Shown in pieces: positions 31,899 through 40,389 of a DNA stretch of 44,602 nucleotides (its first letter is position 1; every line of letters begins with the position of its first letter). The DNA comes from an uncultured bacterium. GTDB lineage: Bacteria; Planctomycetota; UBA8108; UBA1146. The stretch spans positions 1 to 44,602 of the forward strand of contig CALEHF010000310.1 of assembly GCA_937876125.1 (NCBI GenBank), read 5' to 3'. The notes under the pieces were generated by a model. The model saw only the letters and a program-made list of their open reading frames with translations. It was not told the DNA's origin and did not search any database. The translations under genes and the position numbers were made by a program.

Positions 31899-33995
31899 CT
31901 AGCCTTTCACTTCACGGGCGAGAAGCGCGTCGGGGTTCAGGGACATCATCTCGAGGAATTTCCCCACGCATTCAGGATCGAACTGTGTGCCGGTCCCCGC
32001 TCGAATTCGGCGCAGCGCCTCCTCTTGGCCAATGCCCTCTCGATAGGGACGGTCCGTCACCATTGCGTCGTAGGCGTCTGCCACCGCGACGATGCGCGCA
32101 TCCAGAGGAATGTCGGTCCCTTTGAGTCCATCGGGATAGCCATTGCCATCGAACCGCTCGTGGTGTGAGCGTACGGTGGGCAGGAGTGGCGCGAAGGTCT
32201 CGACGGAGCCGAGAATTCGACAGCCCGTGAGGACGTGCTCCTGGATCACTTCGTACTCACGCGCGCTGAGCGGGCTCGCCTTGTCGAGCAGCTCGATCGG
32301 AATGCCGACCTTCCCGACGTCGTGCAGGAGCGCCGCGCGATAGATCCGTTCCTGGTCGGTCTCCTCGAGTCCCATCGCCGCAGCGAACTTGCGGGAGGTG
32401 TGGGCCACGCGATCGGAGTGTCCCGCGGTCCATGGAGATTTCGCATCGACGGTCCGCGCGAGAACACAAAGCGTCTCCCAACTCATCGATTCGAGGCTCG
32501 AAATCAGTCGGGTGTTCGAGAGTGCGATGGCCCCTTGGTTGGCGATCTGTCGGACGAACTGCCTGCGTTCAAGGCCCAAGTCGTCAGAGACCACAATGGC
32601 CCCCAGAAACTTCTCCGTCACGGTCATCGGGAAGAACCAAGTCGCCGCATCACTCGAAGATGGACTCACCAGACGCTCGAGCCAGGCGTAGTCCCCAGCC
32701 ACTTTGACCCAAGACTCTTCCAGCTCGAGAAGCTGTGCGCGGGGCACTTCGTCCAGGGCCACGATATCGATCACCGGGCGAACGTTCTCTCCGCCGCCTG
32801 GCAGCCAGTGCCGCTCAACCCCGATGGGAGCATCGATGAGCACCTGGATCGAAGCGTCGGGAAGGAGGCGTGGCAAGTGCTCCAGGAGGCGGAGGATGAC
32901 CGCATCGAGCTCGGAGGCTCCTAGAATCGCTTCCGTCACCGCTCTCACAGTCGCGTTGGTATGGAAGTGACGTTCGAGTTGTTCGGTCATCGCATTGAAG
33001 TCGTCGGCGAGAACCCCGAACTCGTCGCGGCGATCGAGCTCGATTCGAGTCCGAAGATCGCCTCCCGCCACGCTCCGCGTGCCTCGAAGGATCACCGACA
33101 GAGGTTCCACCTGGCGACGGATCATCCGCAGGCCGAGAAAGCAGACCGCGAGAGCTGTGATTAAAACGAGACGGTAGAAGGTGCTCCGATAACCCCTGAT
33201 CGGGCTGAGGATCTCCTCGCGGCTCGTACTCGCGATCACCGTCCACGGGGAACACCCGAACGTAAACTCGAGAGGGAGGGTCCACAGACTGCTGCGCAAC
33301 ACCTCTTCGTCGTGGGACCACTCGAACGGCTCGAGATCACGCGTACCCCAGGTGAGGATCGATGCGACGTCGAGATTTTCATCCATGGCTTCTTCACTGA
33401 TCGGCCCCTCGAAGGAGAAGACGTCGATGCGGTCTCGATCGATCGACACCGAATCGGGCCCCCAGACCGCTTCCCTGAGCAGGACCGAGACGAGCCAACG
33501 GTCCGCATCGATCTCGTGGACGAGAACGAATCCCGCATCGGCGCGGGTCTTCGCCTGGACGGAATGAAGGACGGAGCGTCCCGACTCGAGGTGTCTTCGT
33601 TCTCGGTCGTTGAGGAGGGGGGGCGGTATTGCGTCTCCGGCGACCCACTCTTGCGTTCGGGCGTTGATCACCCCGAATGCGCTCACCAGGCCGCGCAGCG
33701 GGTCGAAGGCGCGGAGCTCTCCCTCGAAGCTGCCCGGGCGGTGGGACTCCTCGACGACGTGGTTTCCGACCCGCTCGGCGACCGTGGTCAATCGCTCGAA
33801 AATCTGCACCCCTTGCCACTTCGCCGTGGAAGCGAGTTGACGATCCCCCTCGGCGAGCAGCGACGTGGTGACACGTCCCTCGGTGAAGAACGCGAACCAA
33901 GTGGTCGGAACCACCGAGCAGAGAATGAAGAGTCCGAGGAGGCGCCGTGCGATCGGCCCTTGGACCGATGCCTCAGTTCGGGAGGCTTTCGTCAT
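31899..33995 (-). CDS. Membrane HD-GYP cyclic-di-GMP phosphodiesterase with HAMP and GAF domains
   Basis: A 698-residue inner-membrane phosphodiesterase, predicted to hydrolyse cyclic di-GMP. Helix 1 (about residues 17-37), a periplasmic sensor region, helix 2 (about 268-290), HAMP (about 295-350), a GAF-like domain (about 360-500) and HD-GYP (about 510-690) follow in order. The catalytic blocks are intact: LLHDVGKVGIPIELLDK near 555 and HHERFDGNGYPDGLKG near 610. The ATG at 33995 overlaps the stop of the pseudopilin gene (ATGA) and has AAGGA upstream; further upstream starts lie inside that gene. It is the main output enzyme of the operon. The periplasmic region may sense the ligand once delivered by the now-damaged receptor and binding-protein genes upstream. 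Confidence 0.9.
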   Translation of the reverse strand: MTKASRTEASVQGPIARRLLGLFILCSVVPTTWFAFFTEGRVTTSLLAEGDRQLASTAKWQGVQIFERLTTVAERVGNHVVEESHRPGSFEGELRAFDPLRGLVSAFGVINARTQEWVAGDAIPPPLLNDRERRHLESGRSVLHSVQAKTRADAGFVLVHEIDADRWLVSVLLREAVWGPDSVSIDRDRIDVFSFEGPISEEAMDENLDVASILTWGTRDLEPFEWSHDEEVLRSSLWTLPLEFTFGCSPWTVIASTSREEILSPIRGYRSTFYRLVLITALAVCFLGLRMIRRQVEPLSVILRGTRSVAGGDLRTRIELDRRDEFGVLADDFNAMTEQLERHFHTNATVRAVTEAILGASELDAVILRLLEHLPRLLPDASIQVLIDAPIGVERHWLPGGGENVRPVIDIVALDEVPRAQLLELEESWVKVAGDYAWLERLVSPSSSDAATWFFPMTVTEKFLGAIVVSDDLGLERRQFVRQIANQGAIALSNTRLISSLESMSWETLCVLARTVDAKSPWTAGHSDRVAHTSRKFAAAMGLEETDQERIYRAALLHDVGKVGIPIELLDKASPLSAREYEVIQEHVLTGCRILGSVETFAPLLPTVRSHHERFDGNGYPDGLKGTDIPLDARIVAVADAYDAMVTDRPYREGIGQEEALRRIRAGTGTQFDPECVGKFLEMMSLNPDALLAREVKG

Positions 33996-34468
33996 GGTGT
34001 GTAGTCCTTGGCGTAGCCCCAGAAGCCGCCATCGCCGGCGCGCACAACGTCGTCCCAACTCTCCTCCGCGGTGAACGGTACCTTGGTCTCACCGTCTTCC
34101 CCGGCGCTGTAGAGGTCGAAGGTTGAATTCACCGGTCTTAGGTTCTTGTCTGTTCGCCCGCCTTTCGGCTTCTTGCTGCCCCCTTGGTAGACATACTTCA
34201 GGTAGTGGTACGGATTCCCCCACGGGTCCGAGAGCGCCATCTTGATGTCGTTCAGAGAGTCGGGGAGCACTCCGTAGCGGCGGTCGTAACGCTTCACCTC
34301 CCGCTCGATCTCCTGCATTTCGGCGATCGCCTTGACCACTCGCGCACTCTCCACGGAAGTGAGGTAGGAGGGGACCGCGAAGGAGGCGAGGAGGCCGACG
34401 AATGCGACGGCGACGACCATCTCGATCAGGGTGAATCCGCACGTCTCTTTCGCTCGGTTGATGATCAT
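33992..34468 (-). CDS. Type II secretion/type IV pilus pseudopilin (GspG-like)
   Basis: A 158-residue prepilin-like protein with the classic cleavage site and helix: [20 protein letters not shown], where cleavage follows the Gly and the Glu at mature position 5 is present. The C-terminal part has [10 protein letters not shown] and [10 protein letters not shown], typical of GspG major pseudopilins with a calcium site. The start ATG at 34468 overlaps the histidine-kinase stop (ATGA) and the stop overlaps the HD-GYP start (ATGA). A lone pseudopilin locked between a sensor kinase and a phosphodiesterase is unusual. It may be a component whose level is co-controlled with cyclic di-GMP, or a periplasmic sensor accessory. 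Confidence 0.88.
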   Translation of the reverse strand: MIINRAKETCGFTLIEMVVAVAFVGLLASFAVPSYLTSVESARVVKAIAEMQEIEREVKRYDRRYGVLPDSLNDIKMALSDPWGNPYHYLKYVYQGGSKKPKGGRTDKNLRPVNSTFDLYSAGEDGETKVPFTAEESWDDVVRAGDGGFWGYAKDYTP

Positions 34469-36045
34469 GCCGTCTCCCAATCGCCGGAGGAGACCGGCTC
34501 TTGTGCTTGCGTTCCCGCACGGTCGAGCTCGGGTCCGTTCCTTGGTACCTCGAAGTGGAACACCGCTCCCCCTCTGGGGCGGTTCTCAGCCCAGATCCGT
34601 CCGCCGTGGCGCTCGACGATCTCACGCGAAATCGACAAGCCGAGACCCGTCCCTCCCGAATCCGACTTCGTCGCGCTCGACTGCACGAATTTCTCGAAAA
34701 CCGCGTCGATCTCTCCCTCGGGGATGCCGGGCCCCTCGTCTGCGATGGAGACCCGAAGCTGATCGGAGCCGACCTGAACGACTGTGAATTCGATCGTGCT
34801 TCCGATCGGGGAGAACTTCAGAGCATTCCCGAGGAGGTTTCGCATGACTTGCTGGAGCTTCTCGTGGTCGAGAGTCGCCTCTGCCGCCTCGAAGCGGGTT
34901 TCGATGATGACCCCCTTCTCGGCGCTGAGCGGCTGGAAAATCTGGTGGACACCATTCGCCACTTCTCGGATGTCCTTCTGCTCGAACCGGAACTCGACCT
35001 TCCCCGCCTCGAGCTTCGAGAGATCAAGGAGCGCATCGAGGAGTGCGAGGAGCGTGTTGCCACACGCTTGAATCGTCTCGAAGAATCCCTGGAGGCGCCC
35101 ACGATCCTCTTTCGGAGCTTTGCGGACGCCGAACCGGGCGTAGCTCAAGATGCCGTGCATCGGGGTGCGGAGTTCGTGGGACATGTTGGCGAGGAATTCA
35201 CTTTTCGCGAGATTCGCGGCCTCGGCCTGATCCTTCGCGCGCTCGAGTTCGCTGGTGCGCTCTTCGACTTGGATTTGCAGCGTTTGGTTCAGGTGACGCA
35301 GCTCAGTGCTATGACGCTGAACCGATCGGCGCATCGCTTCGAAGGCATCGCAGAGATCACGTACCTCGCGACTTCCGGTGATTTCAACCTGATGGGAGTA
35401 GTCCCCTTGCGCGATCCCTCGGCTGGCAGCCAGGAGGCGCAAGAGTGGCTCCGACCATGACTTCACCGCTTTGAGGACGAACAGCGTGGTCGCGAGAGCG
35501 GCGACCAGAGCGAGGGTGATCGTGCCGAGGATCTCCCGTTTGATCACGGCTTCGACTTTCTCGGTCGTGCTCGCGATCACTACTTGCCCGAGCACCCTGC
35601 GCTTGGCTGGATCCTCCGACTCGCTCTCGAAACCGGATTCGACGTCGAGAGACTGGGGCACCTCTTGGATGACGTTTCGCGCGACGAGGAATCCATCCTC
35701 CTCGGTGGGTGCTCCGCGGCGTTCGCGCGGCCCCGCCTCGGGAGCCGATGCTCTCAGCACTCCTTCGTCGTCGTAGATTCCGACGAAGATGATGTCGTCG
35801 GTGTGGAAGAGCTGACAGAGCTGCCGGAGCTTCTCTTCGTAGCCGACTGCGAGCGGTTGCTCTGCGGAGCTCGAGAGCGCCTGGGCGATCGACTCGAGTC
35901 CGCCCTGGCGCGATTCTCGAATCAAGTCCCCGCGCAAAATCAAACTCACCACGGACACGATGCAGAGGGGGACCAGCATGGCGGCGACGACGGTGATCGT
36001 CGCCTTCTGACGTAGGCTCCAGGTGGAGAAGCGGCCGATGCTCAT
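34465..36045 (-). CDS. Membrane sensor histidine kinase
   Basis: A 526-residue two-component kinase. Helix 1 (about residues 15-37) and helix 2 (about 172-195) flank a periplasmic sensor with a degenerate Cache/PAS-like look. HAMP (about 196-250), a coiled coil, HisKA with phospho-acceptor His290 ([15 protein letters not shown]) and the ATPase domain (N box [17 protein letters not shown]1 [11 protein letters not shown]2 [13 protein letters not shown]) follow. It lacks its own receiver, so the likely partners are the REC-HPt and REC/HD-GYP proteins encoded upstream in the same run. The ATG at 36045 overlaps the stop of the binding-protein gene (ATGA); an open frame further upstream is inside that gene. 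Confidence 0.92.
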   Translation of the reverse strand: MSIGRFSTWSLRQKATITVVAAMLVPLCIVSVVSLILRGDLIRESRQGGLESIAQALSSSAEQPLAVGYEEKLRQLCQLFHTDDIIFVGIYDDEGVLRASAPEAGPRERRGAPTEEDGFLVARNVIQEVPQSLDVESGFESESEDPAKRRVLGQVVIASTTEKVEAVIKREILGTITLALVAALATTLFVLKAVKSWSEPLLRLLAASRGIAQGDYSHQVEITGSREVRDLCDAFEAMRRSVQRHSTELRHLNQTLQIQVEERTSELERAKDQAEAANLAKSEFLANMSHELRTPMHGILSYARFGVRKAPKEDRGRLQGFFETIQACGNTLLALLDALLDLSKLEAGKVEFRFEQKDIREVANGVHQIFQPLSAEKGVIIETRFEAAEATLDHEKLQQVMRNLLGNALKFSPIGSTIEFTVVQVGSDQLRVSIADEGPGIPEGEIDAVFEKFVQSSATKSDSGGTGLGLSISREIVERHGGRIWAENRPRGGAVFHFEVPRNGPELDRAGTQAQEPVSSGDWETA

Positions 36046-36521
36046 CCGCGCTTCTCCGTTCCAACCCGCTCGAGGTCTTTTCGCTCGAGAAAGAGCGGGT
36101 TCGCGTCGAGTTCGAGGAGCTCGAGAACGGAGAGGTTCAGGATAGAAATGGGAGCCACCGTTTCGTGCAGTGCCGGCGTTCCGTGGTTCGCGGGCTTCTC
36201 CGCACCGCCCCAACTGTTCCACGTCTCGAGCGTGCACGACCCGACGCTCGCGCGAGTTTCACTGAGTTCTGCGCGGGAATCTTCTTCGGCTGCGCGGTAG
36301 GCATCCGCATCGGAACTCCGAACGATCAGAACTCGACGGGGAGGAGGGGTATCGTCCGCGGTTGCAGATGGGGAGACCCCGACGAGGAATCCCAAGGCAA
36401 CTATGGCAACGAAGTTCCTTCGACCCCAACGCAGATGACGACAGAGAGCAATCGAGACGCCTTGATGGGCGTCGGGCTCGGGGGGGCGTCGTTGATCGTG
36501 GGTCCGCCGTGAGCGGCTCAT
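36042..36521 (-). pseudogene. Shortened ABC-type periplasmic substrate-binding protein (internally deleted)
   Basis: An open frame of 159 codons with a signal peptide (FVAIVALGFLVGVSPSATA), then RRVLIVRSSDADAYRAAEED, which matches the start of ABC_sub_bind-type periplasmic proteins. The last 30 residues ([20 protein letters not shown]) match the usual end of the same family. The middle, normally about 150-180 residues, is absent and replaced by an unrelated stretch. It therefore looks like an internal deletion that by chance kept or regained the frame. It may still be translated, because the kinase start overlaps its stop (ATGA), but the ligand pocket is gone. Confidence in the family rests on the two ends only. 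Confidence 0.6.
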
Positions 36522-36535
36522 GCTGGGCTCATCCC

Positions 36536-36852
36536 TTAGAACTCAACCTGCGCGCGCAGGATCGAGTCGAAGTCCTTCTGTTCACGGGGGTCGGTTGGCG
36601 CGACGCGGAAACCACGACTGGAATGTCCTCGAAGAGGAGCAGCTCGTCATCGAGCTCGCCCAGGCCGTCACCGAGAAGATCCAACTCTTCGATCGCGGGA
36701 AGCGCGTCTGCTCCGTCCGGGGACTCGGCCTGGTTCGTGCCCGACTCGTCCACGGCCATCACTGCGCTCGACGAGAGCAGGTGACTGCTCACGAAGGTGA
36801 TGACCCCAATCAAGGCTGCGAGACTCCTGTGGGTTGTTTCGTTCGTGCGCAC
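36536..36852 (-). pseudogene. TonB-dependent receptor gene with large internal deletion
   Basis: The GTG at 36852 (AAGGA upstream) opens a signal peptide, an acidic linker and FEDIPVVVSASRQ, the standard beginning of a TonB plug domain. About 85 residues in, the frame no longer matches. In another frame the final bases before a TAA (36538-36536) read DPREQKDFDSILRAQVEF, a convincing barrel C-terminus ending in Phe. So the two ends of a receiver of roughly 600-700 residues are joined by a deletion plus frameshift near 36590-36600. Read in the original frame it ends at a TGA (36531-36529) just before the binding-protein relic. The gene can no longer encode a receptor. Confidence 0.7.
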
Positions 36853-36890
36853 GAGCGCATCCTTTCGAGACGATCCGAAAGGGAGAGTTC

Positions 36891-37952
36891 CTAGCCCGAC
36901 GATGAACTCACCCGACCGGTCGCAGTGGGGACCGGCCCCGACTCGACGACCACGTTCTCCATGTGGGCGGAACGGATGGCATCGAACTGATTCTCGATTT
37001 GAGAGAACGCTTCGACGATCCGTGGGTCGAAGTGAGTTTCTGACTCGCCGAGGATGATTCCCCGGGCGATTCCGGCGTCATACGCAGCCTTGTAGACTCG
37101 CTTGGACGTAATTGCGTCGTAGACATCAGCGATCGCGACGATCCGCCCGGCGAGCGGAATGTCGTCGCCGATCAAGCCGCGGGGGTAGCCAGTGCCGTCG
37201 TACCACTCGTGATGGCACCACGCGATGTCGCGCGCCATCTCGAGGAACCGCGCTCCGGGATGCTCCGCGAGTGCGCTCGAGAGCGTTTCCGCTCCGTAGG
37301 TGGTGTGGAGTTTCATGATTTCGAACTCGGCGTTGTTCAGTCGGTCGGGCTTCAGGAGAACGCAATCGGGGATCGCGACCTTGCCGATGTCGTGAAGCGG
37401 ACTCGTCGAGTAGACGAGCTGCTCGTACTGAGCATCGAGTTCGTCGGGGAACTGGCCCATCACTCGCAGTTGCCGGCAGAGGGCGCGGCAGTAGAGACGC
37501 ACGCGCTCGAGGTGCTCCCCTGTTTCGGGGTCGCGTGCCTCGGCGAGTCGAGCGAGCGCGAAGATCGTCACGTCGCGACTTTCGAGGGCGAGCATTCGCT
37601 CTCCGGCGCGCAATCTGACGATCAGCTCTTCGGGACTGAACGGTTTGGCGACGAAGTCGTCAGCCCCAGCGGTCATCCCCTCGACCAGCTGCTCTTGGCC
37701 GCTGTTGCTGGTCAAGAGAACCATGTAGACGTAGCCCTGGTGCGCACGAGCGCGGACTTCGCGACACAGTTCAAGTCCACCCATTTCCGGCATGATCCAG
37801 TCGGTGACGACCATGCGGATGTCTTCCTTCTCGAGCACTGAAAGCGCAAGACGCCCGTTCTCGACGGTGGTGACCTCATAGCCGTGCTCGAGGAGCACCG
37901 AAGAGACCATCTCGCGCGAGATCAGATCATCGTCGACGACCAGAACCTTCAT
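36891..37952 (-). CDS. Response regulator with HD-GYP phosphodiesterase output (RpfG-like)
   Basis: A 353-residue cytosolic regulator. The receiver (residues 1-120) has the acidic cluster VVDDD at 6-9, phospho-acceptor Asp51 in VVTDWIMPEMGG and the conserved Lys in AKPFSPEELI. The HD-GYP domain (about 140-330) has SPLHDIGKVAIPDCVLL and HHEWYDGTGYPRGLIG. Both halves look catalytically complete, so phosphorylation should control cyclic di-GMP breakdown. The start overlaps the stop of the REC-HPt gene (ATGA). It is the second gene of the operon, and the histidine kinase three genes downstream is the natural phosphate source. Confidence 0.93.
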   Translation of the reverse strand: MKVLVVDDDLISREMVSSVLLEHGYEVTTVENGRLALSVLEKEDIRMVVTDWIMPEMGGLELCREVRARAHQGYVYMVLLTSNSGQEQLVEGMTAGADDFVAKPFSPEELIVRLRAGERMLALESRDVTIFALARLAEARDPETGEHLERVRLYCRALCRQLRVMGQFPDELDAQYEQLVYSTSPLHDIGKVAIPDCVLLKPDRLNNAEFEIMKLHTTYGAETLSSALAEHPGARFLEMARDIAWCHHEWYDGTGYPRGLIGDDIPLAGRIVAIADVYDAITSKRVYKAAYDAGIARGIILGESETHFDPRIVEAFSQIENQFDAIRSAHMENVVVESGPVPTATGRVSSSSG

Positions 37953-39286
37953 CCGAGACTCCTCGGCCCGAGCGGCCCATCCGTCGTCGAGTGTTGTTCG
38001 AGGGCGAAGAGCGGGTCTGATTCTCGGAACCGGATCAGCTCGTCAGAGGCTCTCTCGAGGAGCGCTCGCAGCTGATTGCCTTCGGGAGACTTCTGAGCCG
38101 TTTCCTCGACCGCCGTGAGGGCGGCGTGCAACGCGGCGGCGCCGAGGTTCCCGGCCGCACCGCGCAGGCCGTGGGCGATTTCACGGACCCCCTTCCAATC
38201 TTCCGTGGCGATGCGCTCGGCGATCATCGGGATCTCGCGCTCCCCTTGCTCGATGAGCATGCCCACGAGGCGTTTCGCGAGATCGAGATTCGCGGCGCAG
38301 CGTCCGAGACACTCCTTCGGGGAGAAGGAAGGGGGTGCGACACAGACCGCCTCGCTCCCATGCTTTTCAAGTGGAGCGTTTTCGCTCCCTCTGGCGGGTC
38401 GGAGGTAACGCCCGATCACCTCGAGAAGGAGTGCATCCTCGAACGGCTTGGTGATGTAGTCGTCCATCCCGGCTGCGAGGCAGCGCGCCTGGTCGCCGCG
38501 GATTGCGTTCGCGGTGAGAGCGACGATCGGGACGTGACCACTTTCGTGACAGAGTACGCCGCCCGCCTCGAGCTCTCGGATTCTCTTGGTTGCCTCGAAT
38601 CCGTCGAGGACCGGCATCTGGCAGTCCATCAACACGAGGTCGAATTGGTTCTCGGTGATCATCTCCACCGCCTCGAGGCCATTTGTGGCGCACTCGAGGT
38701 GGATCTCAGTCTCTTCGAGGATCTCTTCGACCACCATCCGATTGATCTCGTTGTCCTCGACCAAAAGGACGCGAGGCGGCCTCCCGCCTGGGGTCATGCT
38801 GAGGTCGAGCTCTGGCGCCGTACGCGTCGGTTTCTCCACAGTTTTCGGATCGCCTTCGACCATCGAAGCGGCCCAGACCATCGCGTCGAAGAGACACGAA
38901 TCGACCCCTTCGACGACGCGAGTCGACGCGCCAAAGCGATCGACCATGCCGAGCGCCTCTGGCGAGGGATTCACGAGGATCCAAACCACCGAAACCTCGA
39001 CACCCGCTTCAGCGATCGCGATGCTCAGATCTTCGATCGTTGCGGCGGCCGGCTGGTCGAGTAGGACCAGCTTGCGCGGCGCACCGGGTGCGCTTCCCGA
39101 CACGAGGGCAACCGACATTGAGGCGAGGGATCGTTGGACACGAACGTCGAATCCCCACCCGGTCAGTTGTGCCTCGACACTGTCGGGAAGGTTCTCCTGG
39201 CGTGTATGCAGGAGAACTTCGGAGCGAAGAATCCTGGCGAATGCGCCAGACCCCTTCGGGGGACCGGATTTTTTCTCTTCGGGCAT
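37949..39286 (-). CDS. Receiver-HPt phosphorelay protein with degenerate N-terminal receiver
   Basis: A 445-residue cytosolic phosphorelay protein. Residues 20-145 look like a degenerate receiver lacking the acidic pair. Residues 170-297 form a complete receiver (LLVEDNEINRM, Asp221 in LVLMDCQMPVLDGFEATK, Lys280 in ITKPFEDALL). Residues 320-420 form an HPt domain with His372 (EIAHGLRGAAGNLGA). This is the C-terminal half of a typical hybrid kinase without the kinase part, so it should relay phosphate from the separate histidine kinase to the HD-GYP regulator. The ATG at 39286 follows AAGGGTGGG. It is the first gene of the minus-strand operon, and the 312 bp upstream carry the presumed promoter. 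Confidence 0.88.
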   Translation of the reverse strand: MPEEKKSGPPKGSGAFARILRSEVLLHTRQENLPDSVEAQLTGWGFDVRVQRSLASMSVALVSGSAPGAPRKLVLLDQPAAATIEDLSIAIAEAGVEVSVVWILVNPSPEALGMVDRFGASTRVVEGVDSCLFDAMVWAASMVEGDPKTVEKPTRTAPELDLSMTPGGRPPRVLLVEDNEINRMVVEEILEETEIHLECATNGLEAVEMITENQFDLVLMDCQMPVLDGFEATKRIRELEAGGVLCHESGHVPIVALTANAIRGDQARCLAAGMDDYITKPFEDALLLEVIGRYLRPARGSENAPLEKHGSEAVCVAPPSFSPKECLGRCAANLDLAKRLVGMLIEQGEREIPMIAERIATEDWKGVREIAHGLRGAAGNLGAAALHAALTAVEETAQKSPEGNQLRALLERASDELIRFRESDPLFALEQHSTTDGPLGPRSLG

Positions 39287-39598
39287 TTCGCCCACCCTTC
39301 GAACGGCTTCGTGGCTTCTGCGAGTGTTGTAAGGGAGACAGACCCGTACACATCTGGCCCGCACGCATCGGGGACGCATTGGTCCCGGTCCCCGGTCTGC
39401 TATCGGGATTCTTCATCCGACAACTTGAGAGTGGGAAGCGAGCAAAGAGTGAGCGGAGGCGAAAGCACTCTTTCACGGGTTGCCAGTCCTCAAGTCGGAG
39501 ATACTTCCGAGCCGAAAGAGGATGTCAGCGGCTCTCCCGAACGCTCCGCGGTCGTCGCGGGATCAATCTCGGCACCCTTTTCCCCCGAGGATCGAACC
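39287..39598. other. Divergent promoter region
   Basis: 312 bp between the minus-strand signalling operon and the plus-strand coiled-coil gene. No gene is supportable here. It should contain the promoters of both, but no clear sigma-70 boxes or operator palindromes stand out by eye. Confidence 0.4.
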
Positions 39599-40315
39599 AT
39601 GAAGCAATCCAACATGATCACGACTCTCGACGGAGCGGTCGGTCACCTGCGCGACCAGATCGAGAACTTCGAAGAGGCGGTCGGATCTGCGGCCGTCGAC
39701 CCATCGCACCGTTCTCTTCTCGCCATGCACGTCGATGCGATGCTCGAAGCTCAAAAGGTGCTGGAGCAAGAGGTTGCGATTCTTGGAGTGCCGCCGGTCG
39801 AGGTGATCGAAGAGATCTCGGCGGCTGAGAACGATCTCGAGGGAGCCTTCGGCCACCTGCGAGACCAGGTCGATAACCTCGAAGAAACGATCGGCTCGAA
39901 TGCAGTGCGACCCGCTGAGCGGGGAATTTTGGCCCTCCAGGTCGATGCGATCCGCGAAGCGTCCGTGGTGCTCGAGAATGAGACACGCAAAGTCGATCGG
40001 GAGCAGGGGGAGGCGGTGACCGACGTGGCGCTGCTCTCGGTGCACCTCGACGAGGCCCAGGTCGAGATTGCGCGGGCGACCCGCGAGGCGCAGAACACTC
40101 GCGAAGCGATCGGCAAGCTGATCACCACGATCTCAGACGATCTCTACATGCCCCTCGAGGCGTTGGTTCGAAACGTGCGCGTCGGCTGCGAAGATCTCGC
40201 GAAGGGAGAACTTCCCGCCAAAGACCAGCTCGAGCACTGGTCGCGGATCGAAGAGACCGGCAGCCAGCTGCTCGCGAAGCTCGAAGCGATGCTCGGACCG
40301 CGCCGCGACCACTGA
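39599..40315 (+). CDS. Coiled-coil protein with tandem module and HisKA-like tail lacking His
   Basis: A 238-residue soluble, mostly helical protein. Residues about 8-58 and 79-129 are a tandem duplication: [19 protein letters not shown] against [19 protein letters not shown], followed by LLAMHVDAM against [10 protein letters not shown] helical linker leads to a C-terminal segment (about 178-232) with the layout of a kinase dimerisation domain ([13 protein letters not shown], then [14 protein letters not shown]). Asp replaces the phospho-acceptor His of the SHDLRTPL-type box, and no ATPase domain follows. It may dimerise or dock with the neighbouring signalling proteins; this is inference. 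The ATG at 39599 follows a GAGG. It is divergent from the signalling operon. I do not recognise the family. Confidence 0.75.
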   Translation: MKQSNMITTLDGAVGHLRDQIENFEEAVGSAAVDPSHRSLLAMHVDAMLEAQKVLEQEVAILGVPPVEVIEEISAAENDLEGAFGHLRDQVDNLEETIGSNAVRPAERGILALQVDAIREASVVLENETRKVDREQGEAVTDVALLSVHLDEAQVEIARATREAQNTREAIGKLITTISDDLYMPLEALVRNVRVGCEDLAKGELPAKDQLEHWSRIEETGSQLLAKLEAMLGPRRDH

Positions 40316-40319
40316 GCCC

Positions 40320-40385
40320 CTCGGAGGCTGTCGGGAAACTCATTCCGACCGTCGGTTCGAAAGCAGTTTCCCGACAGCCTCCGAG
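40320..40385. terminator. 21-bp perfect inverted repeat between convergent genes
   Basis: Arms at 40320-40340 and 40365-40385 are exact reverse complements (the left arm starts ctcggaggctgtcggg), separated by a 24-nt loop. It starts 5 nt after the stop of the plus-strand coiled-coil gene and ends 4 nt before the stop of the convergent protease gene. A bidirectional terminator is the simplest reading, although there is no U-tract beyond either arm. A small MITE-like or IS-end-derived element is the alternative, given the length and perfection of the arms. Confidence 0.55.
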
Positions 40386-40389
40386 CAGC

